NCBI GenBank assembly: GCA_026686845.1
Contig: JAIVEN010000018.1
Span: forward strand, 13,983,001-14,047,000
Reading direction: 5' to 3'
DNA: 64,000 bases
From: Adenanthera pavonina
Lineage: Eukaryota > Streptophyta > Magnoliopsida > Fabales > Fabaceae
Positions within the stretch are counted from its first letter, which is position 1, and each line of letters begins with the position of its first letter. This document shows, in pieces, positions 1 through 10,595 of the stretch. The notes below the pieces were generated by a model. The model was not told where the DNA came from. It worked only from the letters and a program-made list of their open reading frames with translations, and did not search any database. Position numbers and translations under genes: made by a program.

Positions 1-2980
1 AAGAGAGCTTTCAACAAGTGAACCAACTAACTACATAAAAAATAATTAAAAGGACAAATCATTAAAGTTCATAACAGAATTGCAAGGTAGATAACCTTGA
101 AAATCTTAACCTCAAGGGGTAAAAACAGATAAAATAAAAATCATTATATATCTTCAAAGGTTGAAGCTTTTGGTCAGTTCAAATTTCATAGTCAAAATAA
201 GAGATACTTCTTAGCATGCCTAGATTTCTCATTCTACGTTTCTAAGACTTCAAAACTCCATGGTTTAAGGTTAACTCAATTAGGCAAAGACCAAAGAATA
301 AGTTTGAGCAAGGTCCTAATGGTTTATGCATGACATGACATGACAATTCTTTTATGAGGAATTCAGACCTTATCAATCACTATAGCATGCGAATATGTAG
401 AGCTATTCCTACTTAATTTTATCTTTAGGATGAATTCTCTGTTAGTAAAAAGCAATTAAGCCTAAAACTGCACAAGTTATCAACATCAGCAATATTTAAT
501 GCACCAGTACTGTATATTGCAATAAATACTAACTATATAGTATAAGTGGGTAAGAAGTACCTAGCAAGAATATTAGAAGATACACAAGTGTCAGAAATTG
601 CTTCTGCCTCAACTGCCCTTCAGATTTTCACTTTTTGCTCAAACAAGCTCATTGTTGGCTCTATTGCTCTCGGAATTTATGGTATATATAGCAGATCATT
701 TTTCACTTTGAACCAATACGGACATTGGAAGACACCATGTGATATGAATGGCAACTAATATGTAAAGAATCATTTTCTCACATAACTATCAAAACAAACA
801 AAATGCAGAGTGTCCTTCACCAAAATAAAGAACAAGAATAATACTTGATAGGTCAAAAGTTAAACAACTTTGTGGCTATATATATATATATAGAACTGAC
901 ATGTCATAAAAGTATTCAGCATTGTCCTTGAATAGTACAATGGCACAACTATATAACTCAACAGATTTGTAACACATCCTCAAATTATATGCCTTGTGTC
1001 CTGCACAAAGTGACACAACATATATAATAAAAACAGTTTATGTGTATGTGTGCATACATATATATATATCAATCCATAATAACAACAATGACATCACAGA
1101 GCTCAACTACCTTGCTAACAATGAAAGATTACGTTAAAGACTTTATACTATAAATCTATACTCATTTCACAAATGTTTCCATATTTTTGTACAATCAACC
1201 TCCAAAAATGAAGTGGCAGAAGGGAATATATGGATATATATATATATACACATGTATACACACACAAGTGTGTGTGTGGCAAAAACAAAAATGCTTGTCG
1301 AGACAATCACATTTTACAACTTAATATATGAGATTTGTCTAAAATTTTTGCAAGCCCTTGCCAAATTCCTTCAAGGTCCCTGCTCTTGATCTTAACCTGA
1401 TTTAGGCTAACTTAAACCTTACCTTCTAGTATAATATTCACAAAGTTCTTTTTTTTTCCTACTTCAGTTTTCAGAATGTGCTAGAAAATAGCATTTGTTC
1501 ATTCAAACATTCTAGGGAGTTCCCAGATAAGATATATGCACCAACAAAACCTTCAAAAAATCCTAACCTTAGTTTCAAACAAATTCCATAAATTTGAGAA
1601 AGAATAGATTCCTTGAATTGCTTGTGCCAACTCTCGATCAACTTGCATGTTCTGTGAGTAAGATGGCCATGGTATATAAAGCCCGTCATAAAAGAGTGAG
1701 TGAAAGAACAAGAAAGCACATAAAGTGTTAGGAAATCAAAGAAATCAAAGAAATTGAAATTAAATAACATCTAAAATACTAATCAGGAGCAAATTTAAGT
1801 CATTACAAAAAATGTATTATGCTAAGAGCATATGACAAGAAGAAATGCCCATGTTAAACTATAAAAGAACCATTTGTTAATTACCTCAAAGTGCTTACCC
1901 AAATTTTGTCTAATTTGTTGCTAGAAAATGGCGGATTATCAGCAAATTCATCAGAACTGAAACTCAAATTGCTTTCAGTAGGAAAGCTGGTAGAATCATA
2001 TAAAAAATTCTTAATATTAGACAGCAAGAAATCTTAATATTAGTATAAAAAATTCACTCAAATATGGCACAAAGTTTATATACTCCAACAAGGTTTCTCT
2101 ACCATACATTAATTGGCAAGTCAACTGAAAGCAATAAACTGTGATGGCCAAACCAATACCACCAAAAATATTTGAAGAATTTTTTCAGATGCAGGAATAG
2201 TTGAGTATAGTCTATTTACCTCTAGTTCTTTTACTGTTCTTATTTATAACTTGGTCTCTCTCACTTAATAATTCACTCTTGCACTTCCATCAATTGCAAC
2301 TTCGTGACAATAGAACAATCATGAACAAGAAGCACAATCAAAAGCATTGACAAATATGATAGAGAGTTATAGAATTAAAAAAATTTGAACCACAAGAAAA
2401 AACCTCAACACCTATATAATCATATCATTACATAAATAAACTAGTCTTTCATTCTGCTTCTATCTATAATTTTCCATTTAGAATTCATATACATCAAAAT
2501 TAGAACCATTCTCAAGTGTCAAACCAAAAAGAATCACAAAAATAGAAGAAAAATAAAAATGAGCTATGACAATGATGAACCATGTTTCTAAAATAGAAGT
2601 AATCAGGGGGAAAAGCTTACATCATTAACTCTCATTGGTTTAAGTGTTAATGCTTTGTCTAGAATCTCTCCCTACCACCAACCAAAACTTGTCTTAAACA
2701 CAAAACATAGTCAACAGTATGGAGAATTGACATAATGTACCCACTAACCAAAGAGAAATCCATATTTGAGATCTCAATTATTTTTATGACCTCTTTCTCG
2801 TTTGATAGAAATTTCAAGCACAATGTCCATTATTCTTGAGCCAATATTGTAAGATTCAGCAACGTTGCTGGTACTTGCACAAAGAGTATATCACTAGTAA
2901 AATAAAAGACTTAGAATGTTGAATCCACCTTTATACTATATTTGGAACTTTAAAGAAAAACTAAAACTACACAATTATAT

Positions 2981-3150
2981 TTGAGTCAAGAATGGTGCAA
3001 TTGGTATAATAAGTCCTGAGATATATTTGGGTCAAGAATGGCACAAAGTAAAAAGTATAATGGGAAAACTCAATTGGTATAATAAGTCCCAAGATATATT
3101 TGGGTCAAGAATGGTGCAATTGGTATAATAAGTCCTGAGATATATTTGGG
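2981..3150. repeat. Short degenerate tandem repeat
   Basis: The phrase TTGGTATAATAAGTCC followed by AGATATATTTGGG occurs three times (from 3001, 3074 and 3120). The first and third copies are nearly identical and the middle one carries an extra 27-bp insertion. It lies in an intron of the decayed gene. No function is evident. Confidence 0.7.
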
Positions 3151-4298
3151 AGTGCTTGACTTTAGCTCCTAGGAATTATAACCCTGGCTAGTTTGATTGG
3201 ATAGTTTTGGTGATTATGAAATATGAATTGCAGAAGGATAATGTGTTAATTTTATGATTTTTTTTCCATTCTCCCAATTTCAACCTTGATCTATGATATT
3301 CTATGAAGCTGAATCAATCACTTTATGACAAGCAATTGTGTATTCTATCAGATTTTTTTGGTGTTATGTTAATTATGCCCTGCTTACTGGAAACACCAAG
3401 TAAAATCACCTAGAAGCAAGGAACTGTTCATAGGAATTTGAGAATAATACACTACACTAATTTGTCTCAAAAGTTTTTTGATTGCAGCATATAATAATGT
3501 TAGCTAGAAAGCTATTTATAGCTTATGCATTATTCAAACCATCATACAATATTCTAATTATATGTATATTTAAGAGGCATTGCATTTTCTATTTGGTTGC
3601 TTTTCCTATTATAATCATGCTGGTAGCTAGAAGCCTAGAAGTTTGTGTTTGTCTTTTCTCATTAGAATTAGTTGGTTTGTTGAATACTTAAGTAAATTGG
3701 GTTACATTCTTTTGTTTAGTATGTTACGGAGTAGGAGGAGGCCAACTCTCTTCCTCAGTTGCTATTTTTTTCCATTTGCAAAAAGTTTTAGTATAATTGT
3801 TTCTGTTATACTACATATATGACAAGTAATAATGAACAAATCTAACTCTTGATTGCTTTAGCTCTGCATACCTCCAATCAGTCATAGTATTTCGTTGGTT
3901 CATCTTCATCCAGTTAAAGTGCACATAGAAGTGCTTCATATGCCTCTTGAAGCTCATTACTTTTTGGATGGCCAATAGGCAAAACATGGTCATCGACTGT
4001 TAAACTGTATGCTATAATACCCAATTTCCCATTATATGTATCTATCTAATCAGTGTATTCATCTCAGAAAAAAAATCTGTCTAGTTAGTGTTTGCCTAAT
4101 ACAGACAGACACCCTCTCAACCCTTAACTGACATTTCATTCTTCTTCCTATCCATTTTCCAGTCCACTGTGCTTCCAAACTTCGTACTTCCTACAATACA
4201 AGACTTGTTAGTATCGACACAAATTCAGCATGCTAGCCACTAGTACAGAAATTTAGTTTTAGACATGAAAATGAATGCTTTAAAAATAAATCAAATTT

Positions 4299-4489
4299 AA
4301 CCACGAGGGTGTGGCGTGGTGGTTACCTCACCTCATCCCTTAACCATGTGGTCGAGGGTTCGATCCTTGACTCCTGGGAATGGAGCGCATCCCATGGCCA
4401 GCTGCATAACCCCTTCATGGGAGGTCAAATCGGCGAAGGGATTAGTCACTGCTCACGGCGGTGGATACCCTGGTTTCGACCAAAAAAAA
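4299..4489 (+). mobile_element. tRNA-derived SINE with poly(A) tail and target-site duplication
   Basis: The 5' part has RNA polymerase III promoter boxes like a tRNA gene: box A-like TGGCGTGGTGG at about 4312 and box B GGTTCGATCC at about 4358. The body ends in a run of A at 4481-4490. The 11-bp sequence AAATCAAATTT is present on both sides (4288-4298 and 4490-4500), the hallmark of target-primed insertion by LINE machinery. At about 190 bp it is typical for a plant SINE. It does not fold into a full tRNA cloverleaf by eye, so it is not called a tRNA gene. It sits in the putative 5' region of the decayed gene. Confidence 0.85.
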
Positions 4490-5097
4490 AAATCAAATTT
4501 TACAAATAGTATGATTAAGATGATGATAATATATAATTTGGTGTTAACAATTAAAAAAGCAGTAGAGATCCGACCGTGTAAGAAAGATATTGGGGAGAAA
4601 TGGGGGAGAAGATGATGATTACAATAATAGGGTGACAATTGATAGGCATTTTGGTAGCCAAAAAGCAAGGCACCAGCCATGAGAACTTACCAGTGTATAA
4701 AGAACATTTTCCCTGTATAGAAAACTTGTTGGAGAACAGGATCTCTTGCTGTGCATTTGAACTCAAAGATCACAATCTTTATTGCGTTTATGTTCTCATT
4801 CTTGTTCATGGTCATGGTTGCGAGCTTCCTTGACTCTTCTCCTCTCTCGATCTCTGTCTCAACCGCGAGCTCCATGGCAAATGATGATGGCGACTTGGTG
4901 AGCTAGGGCATGAAGGAGGGACGAAGTCACAGAGGTTAAGGATGGAGTGATGGAGGTTGAGGACAAAGTCATAGAGGTTGTCATGGAGATTGTGTTAGGC
5001 GAGAAAGGGCAAGGAGGCGGACAATGTGTCCTTTGAAGAGATAGGGTCTGCCAAGTATTATGTGAATCAAAATAAAAATTAAAAAGAAAAAGCAAAA

Positions 5098-5395
5098 GAG
5101 GGCGGTTAAATTAATAAGCGCGTACAAAAGTTAATATTTTTAATGGCATTGGTTCTTGTAACCGCCCACATTTATATATATTTTTTTAAAAAAAATCATA
5201 TAACATCTTAGTAGTTGGTTAGTTAATTAGTAGGCGGTTATTTAACTAACCGCCTACAAAAGTTTGAGAAAATTAGACTTTTGTAGGTGGTTATTTTGAT
5301 AACCGCCTACAAATCTCTTTTATCTTATTTTTATTGGCTTTTTTTAAATAACCACCAACAATTAGACGTCAATAAAAGTCAAATTTGTTGTAGTG
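5098..5395. mobile_element. CACTA (En/Spm)-type transposon end with subterminal inverted repeats
   Basis: The segment ends in TTGTTGTAGTG (to 5395), the inverse of the CACTACAACAA terminus typical of CACTA transposons. It is preceded by several copies, in both orientations, of a subterminal unit of the form GTAGGCGGTTAT / ATAACCGCCTAC. No matching left terminus or transposase was found, so this is probably a truncated remnant. Similar subterminal units recur at 26620-28224. Confidence 0.55.
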
Positions 5396-5701
5396 TAATA
5401 ACAATCAAATATTAACTTTATATGGTATGATTTTCCACCATTTAAAAAGTATAACTTCGTGTTAAAATAGCTTAGGACTTTGCACACCTTAATAGTTTAC
5501 CACAAATATTCATTTTGTAATACTGTATATTTGTTGCAATACCTCATGTTATGGCCATTATGAAAACTTTTCCTATTGACAGCAATCTATCAAAAAAGGA
5601 ATAAGGATGGGCATTGTTCTCTTGATCTTGTGGAGATCTTGCGATAATAAATTGAGTAGAAAACCTTTGTTTCCCATGATTGTTTAAGCATTGTTTTATG
5701 T
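5396..5701. other. AT-rich sequence before the nested retrotransposons; no gene seen
   Basis: I see no coding potential. This stretch is the original left flank of the outer copia insertion and ends in the target duplication TATGT (5697-5701). By geometry it was once continuous with intron 2 of the hemoglobin remnant at 26025-26405, but no exon 3 or 4 of that gene is visible here. Confidence 0.6.
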
Positions 5702-5957
5702 TGTTAATATTAATTAAGAATATTTGTGATTTGATTGGGATATCTTTCCTATTATGGGATATTGACCAAATCCCCCTTATTCATTAATTCATTATTGTAA
5801 TTAGTCTAGAATATTCTTGTAATTAATAGGTAGCTCATCTATTTTTGTATTTATCCCCTTGTACTCTAAACGTTTGAATATACAACAATTTTCACTCAGT
5901 TTCACCTCTCGCTCTCTTCTCCTTTGTGATTTTCTTCAAGTATCATGATTCCTTTCA
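5702..5957 (+). repeat. 5' LTR of the outer copia element
   Basis: Matches 25758-26013 base for base in length (256 bp) with about 12 substitutions. It begins TGTTAATATTAATTAAG and ends CCTTTCA. The preceding five bases are TATGT, repeated after the 3' LTR. Confidence 0.93.
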
Positions 5958-5968
5958 TGGCATCAGAG
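5958..5968 (+). promoter_or_regulatory. Primer-binding site of the outer copia element (initiator Met tRNA type, one mismatch)
   Basis: TGGCATCAGAG directly follows the 5' LTR. The usual plant copia site complementary to the 3' end of initiator Met tRNA is TGGTATCAGAG, so one base has changed. It defines the plus-strand orientation of the outer element. Confidence 0.8.
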
Positions 5969-7193
5969 AGCCATAGTCCTTCGAAACCCTCCTGAGATCT
6001 ATTGTTCCTCCCTCCGTGAACCACATAGAGTTCCAAGTCTCTAACAGCCTCTATTTTTTGCTATTACAGCCTCTATTTGGGCATGTTTCATCTTCTTCTC
6101 GAGCTCCAACACCTACCTAGCATATTCCACCTTAGTTTACGATGCTGCCAGTAAAATTTCACTATCATAAGATGTAACACCTTGCTTTTAAACTCATTTT
6201 TCATGAATTAGACTCATTTTAAGTTTGATTATACTTGATCCTAAGCTTGAATTACATAAGAATAAAAATCAAAATTTTCAAAATTTTTTGTTACTGTTCA
6301 TATGATAGTTTCCACTTTGCTGACTGAACTTTGAAAATTCATAACTAATTATAGAAATATTATTTCATAGTGATTCAAGTCTCTAAAAATAGATAAAAAC
6401 CTTATATACATAGAAAAAATATGAAACATAGCATTATATTGACCAATTTATACAGTTTATTTCTCAAACATTTACTATATATTTGGTCATTTCCTCTTTC
6501 TCAGGATTTTGTCCTTATTTTCAAAAATTCATATCTCACTCTACCCTGAGTCAATTTGTGTATTCGTTATGTTATTGAAAAGCCCTGTGAGTCTACTTTC
6601 TAGAAATATTTTTTTGGTACATTTATTCAACTTGTACAGGGCATGACATTAACTTAACTATTATGGGTCAAAATACTATCTCTACTGGAATAGTTTTAGG
6701 AAAAATTACATAACTCCTTCTTTATAGTTCCAAATGGTTTCAAACTAGTGGAATTCGTTTTCTAAGACTTGGAGCTTTCCATAAATGCAAATCACTAAAT
6801 TTTTGGAGCTATACATGATTTTATAGTGCCTTTTGAAAAATCCAGTGTTCACAGTGTAAGTTTCAGTTTTTCCAATACTGTCCAGTTTTGAGTCCTAACT
6901 TCAAATTTTCATTATAAATCATATATACTTATCCAATTTAGGTGTTTTTTAGCTCTATAAAAAGCTTGTTCTGTCTACTTTAAGAGAATGTATAACACTT
7001 ATATAGGATGCTCTATTTTGGATAGAGTTCCCCTACTCAAATCAATACTGGTCATCTTATTTATAATTATGCCATAACCCATATAATAAATTTCATAAAC
7101 CTCATGCATCAACATTTATTGTTCCAAATCCACACATAACATCATAAGAGGACTTTAAGGAACATAATCATGTATAATTACAAAATTTCATCT

Positions 7194-9602
7194 TGTAAGG
7201 TTTAGTATAATATAAGTTTTGATGATGACAAATATAGAGTAATAAGGAACAAATGCATTATATGTATCTGACATATATAATGTTTCTTAAAGAAGTAAAA
7301 TACATATTAGTATGTATTTAATTATGGTTATAATATATATATCATGTTATGTATAAATATATCCACTGTACTTTTACAATGAATAATATAAGTTGAATAT
7401 ATAAACTGGACTAACTACTTAGTTTATAAGTGTAATATATTAAATATAGGTTCGTCCAAGTAAGAAGAGTGAGCATTGGAATACAAAAATGGAAATCAAT
7501 ATCATGCCTCACTCAAGAAAGAAGAAAAGAAAAGATGCTCCAAAAATGGAAGATCAGAAGGGAGCATGCCAAGAAGGAAATGTCCAAGTGGAAGTGGAAC
7601 TCAACATTTGAAGACCTAGTCACTAGATATATTTTATTTTCACTTAAGTCTTGAGGTGGGATTAATATTTAAAAATTACTTAATTTTGTTACCATATGTT
7701 TTAAATGAGTTAGATTAAGTAAATCTGATGTTAGTATAAGTTAGATTTGAAAAACTCTGATGACAGATGAATTTTGAGAAGTTAAACTTCATATACTTTG
7801 TGAAAATACAAACTTTGTTGACTGAAATTTGAAGTTCCAGAAATATTACCTCTGATAGATGAATTTCAGGTGTTGAAATTTGAATTTCGAGTCAAGCATA
7901 CTTAGTGAAATCTGGTTTTCAAAAATCTAGAGTTTGACCTTTGATTAGTTTATTTAATATATCTCTCAAAATACATATGGCTTTGATGTAAAACTTATTT
8001 CATAAAAACTAGACTTAACAAGCTTTTCAAAGAAGGTTTTTCACTCAAAATGAAGGTCATATGAAAAAGCTATGGTTATTTAGAGTTGAGTAGTGAGATA
8101 TGAATTTTCAGTTTTGACCTCTTATCACTATTTCGATCATATCTCACAAAATGAGTTTGTTTTTTAAGTGAAACTTCTTTCATTTGAAAGTAGACATTGA
8201 GAAATTTCCAACCATAGGTCATTTGCTTAATTTGGAGTTAAAATGAGAGAGTTATGGCTTCTGCAAAATTGTTTACAGTGCAAAACTTGAAGTTACGTAG
8301 GTTCCATTGCGATAGACGAATTTCGGGCCTCCGAAATTCGAATTTCGAAGAGAACCTTCGTGCAAAGTTGAGCTTGCCACTGACAGACGAATTTTGGCTT
8401 CCAAAATTTGAACTTCAGGTCCAACAGATGAATTTTGGCTTTGAAAATTTGAATTTCGAAACACCAGAATGTGAAAATACTTCCAGAAAAGCTAACAGAC
8501 GAATTTTGGCTTCCAAAATTTGAACTTCAAATACAACAGACAAATTTTGGCTTTGAAAATTCAAATTTTGAATATCCAAAAACACAGAAATACTTCTAGA
8601 ATAGCCAACAGATGAATTTTCACATCCAAAATTTGAATTTCGAAAGGAAGAACTTGTGTCATATTGAGTTGCTCATTGTCAGACGAATTTTGGGAACCAA
8701 AATTCGAACTTCGAAGGCACTATAGCAATAGGGAACAACTGTTCACACTTACCAGAAGTACTTCAAACTTGAAAATTCATATGTTCCAACATAGAAACAT
8801 TTGTCAAGATGAAAATTCAAATTTCAGCTTTGAAGAGACGAACTTCGAAGTTCAACGCTAAAAACTTTAACTTACGATCTCTTCGAAATTCGTCTATTGA
8901 TATCCAAAATTTGAATTTTAGAATGTCAAAAACATTAAATGTGGTTGGTAAACGGCTAGTTTTGCAAAGTAACTATTGGGTAATGTCTCTAACGGCTAAA
9001 TCTTGTGTCTAACATCTAATTATACTATAAAACTATAAATATAACATCATTTGAACTTATGGGTAACGATCTTAAGAGTGTTTATGCGAAAATGCTGCAA
9101 CCATTTGTAAAATCTTTCTATCACAGCATTGTTTGGAAAACCCACATCAATAGAGTAAACTTTCAATGTATTATCTACTCTTCAAGAGAGTTTTCATTCT
9201 GTAAACATTTCTTTCTATATATTCTGGGTAGAATTTTAGTATGGGAAAACACTAAGGGATTTACACATCTTGTAAGGGTGTGGGGAGAGTGGCTTCACAA
9301 GTGCCTACTGAAACTTGTGGGAATGTACTGAGGCTTCACAGGTGCCCAGATCAAACCTGTGGGATATAGTGGAAAATCTCAAGTGGTGGCTTGGGGACTG
9401 AATGTATAGCAAGTGGTTGGGCTGAACCAGTATAAATTGTTGTGTATTGTTTTTCATCTTCTCTATTTAGTTGCTGCACACAACTCTCTCTGTTTATCCT
9501 TGTTTTGCTGCACTCTTAGTGAAATTAGGTTGTGATCCAAAAGAGCAAAAATCTTGCATCACCCAATTCACCCCCCCTCTTGGGTGACCAGTCAACCTAA
9601 TA
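7194..9602 (+). mobile_element. Solo LTR of a Sirevirus-like family related to the central element
   Basis: The 2.4-kb segment has no retroviral genes. Its right half follows the same order of motifs as the 1721-bp LTR of the central element read on its coding strand: repeated CAGACGAATTT and AAATTCGAA units (8310-8920), a GGTAAACGG phrase, TATAAATA at 9034-9041, CAAGTGG...CTTGGGGACTG, and a terminal CACCCCCCCTCTTGGG. The five bases CATCT stand before TGTAAGG (7189-7193) and after the right end (9603-9607), consistent with a target duplication. The exact 3' terminus (TA at 9602 or ACA at 9604) is ambiguous. It is a diverged relative, not a copy, of the central LTR. Confidence 0.75.
9034..9041 (+). 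promoter_or_regulatory. TATA box of the solo LTR
   Basis: TATAAATA followed by ACATCATTTGAA, the same context as the TATA box in the central element's LTR (minus strand at 21321-21328). This supports the homology and the plus orientation of this solo LTR. Confidence 0.6.
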
Positions 9603-9833
9603 CATCTCATACATACATGACACATATTTTCTCAACTTAACATTATAACTTGCAAAATCAAGTAATTCTCCATTATCTTCTTCATTTCCCTTGCATTTGT
9701 TTGAATACTTCCATGTCTTTACCCTAGCATAGTTAATATTTGGAAAGGAATGAGATTCAAAGAATCTCAGTAGTTACACCCAATTATGCAAGCATATTAT
9801 CATAACATCTCATAAAATCATCAATGGTAAGCA

Positions 9834-10595
9834 TGCGAGGGTTTCTCAAGGGTAGTAAACTATGGAGATATGTTACTGGGGATACAAAATTTCCTATTCA
9901 AGAAGCTACCGAGACTAATTTGAAATTCACTAAACGATTGGAAGAATGAGACAATAAGAACAATCAAATTATCACCTGGTTTCGTAATACTTCCACTGCT
10001 GGTATTCATCAATAGTTTGGACGATTTGAGACTGCCAAGGAGGTATGGGATCATCTTGCCAATTATTACACCTCTTTTGATCTGTCAAAGCAATTTCAAT
10101 TGCAGAAAGATCTTAGTATTCTGAAGTAAGCATGAGGCCAACCACTCTATGAGTTTCTTGCTAAGATTGAAACTATCTAAGATTAATTGGCATACTCTAA
10201 GCCTACTTTCAAATGTGACGCAGATACTTAAGCCTTTCTTAAGTACCAAGATCAACTTCATCTCATTTATTTTCTGATGGCTCTTACTGATGATTTTGAA
10301 CATGTTTGAGCTTCCTTGCTCCATCAAAACCTGCTTCCTACTCTTGAAGATGCTCTTCCTCATCTCAGATCAGAACAAACTTGATTAGGTCTCCTGCAAC
10401 ATGCTCCTAAGATGGGTTTTCCTGCCTCTGGAAGAAATTCTAATTTTTGTCACTGTTATCCTCAATCCAATCACACCTTTAATCAATGTCCATTCATTAA
10501 ATGTCAAACTTGTCAGAGGAAAGGTCATATTTCAGCAAATTGCCCCACCTTATTCTGCCAGTATTATAAGAAGATGGGGCATCTGATAGATCAAT
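9834..10595 (+). pseudogene. gag remnant of the outer copia element, cut in its second zinc knuckle
   Basis: Frame-corrected reading gives a copia gag. It begins around GFLKGSKLWRYVTGD and continues through TAKEVWDHLANYYTSFDLSK to a normal CX2CX4HX4C zinc knuckle (CQTCQRKGHISANC, about 10507-10548). A second knuckle follows in which the second Cys is Tyr (CQYYKKMGH). At least eight in-frame stops are present. The central Sirevirus inserted right here: the last Cys of the second knuckle is encoded on the other side, at 22502-22506. The family role is RNA packaging and capsid formation; this copy cannot do it. Confidence 0.85.

Larger units (their letters stand above)
561..4875 (-). pseudogene. 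Decayed seven-exon protein gene, product not recognised
   Basis: Seven coding blocks on the minus strand join with matching intron phases: 4875-4691 (ATG; ends phase 2), 3959-3872, 2283-2220, 2032-1899, about 1687-1568, 1396-1321 and 666-561. Most are bounded by AG acceptors and GT donors such as GTAAGT and GTATGC. Readable peptides include NELQEAYEALLCAL, CKSELLSERDQV, PTESNLSFSSDEFADNPPF, VDRELAQAIQGIYSFSNLW and RDLEGIWQGLAKILDK, which look like genuine protein with charged helical stretches. Damage: two in-frame stops in block 2, one TGA in block 7, and no AG at the expected acceptor of block 5. An AG followed by a possible further exon lies at 30-1, but its frame is unclear. I do not recognise the family. 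The exon chain is directly visible; calling it a pseudogene is inference from the stops. The gene would continue beyond the left edge. Confidence 0.55.
6173..9827 (+). mobile_element. LTR-like insertion (TGTAACACC family), split by another solo LTR
   Basis: Starts with TGTAACACC at 6173 inside the outer element's gag/leader and continues to 7193, then resumes after the inserted solo LTR (9603 to about 9827). No ORF is present. The stretch around 6340-6420 shares recognisable phrases (CATAACTAATT, GTCTCTAAAAATAG, ACATAGAAAAAA) with 62040-62120, so both come from one repeat family. A near-match flank pair TAAGA (6168-6172) / TAAGC (9828-9832) may be the target duplication, but the right end lacks a clean CA, so the boundary is uncertain. 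Interpretation as a solo LTR is inference. Confidence 0.45.

Noticed and set aside
4309..4380. tRNA gene
   Set aside because: A and B boxes are present, but the body continues for about 190 bp to a poly(A) tail with a target duplication, which defines a SINE.
8254..9012. Several 60-90-codon open frames in the solo LTR
   Set aside because: They arise from the repeated CAGACGAATTT / AATTCGAA units and encode repetitive Asn/Phe-rich peptides with no family features; the same happens in the central LTRs.
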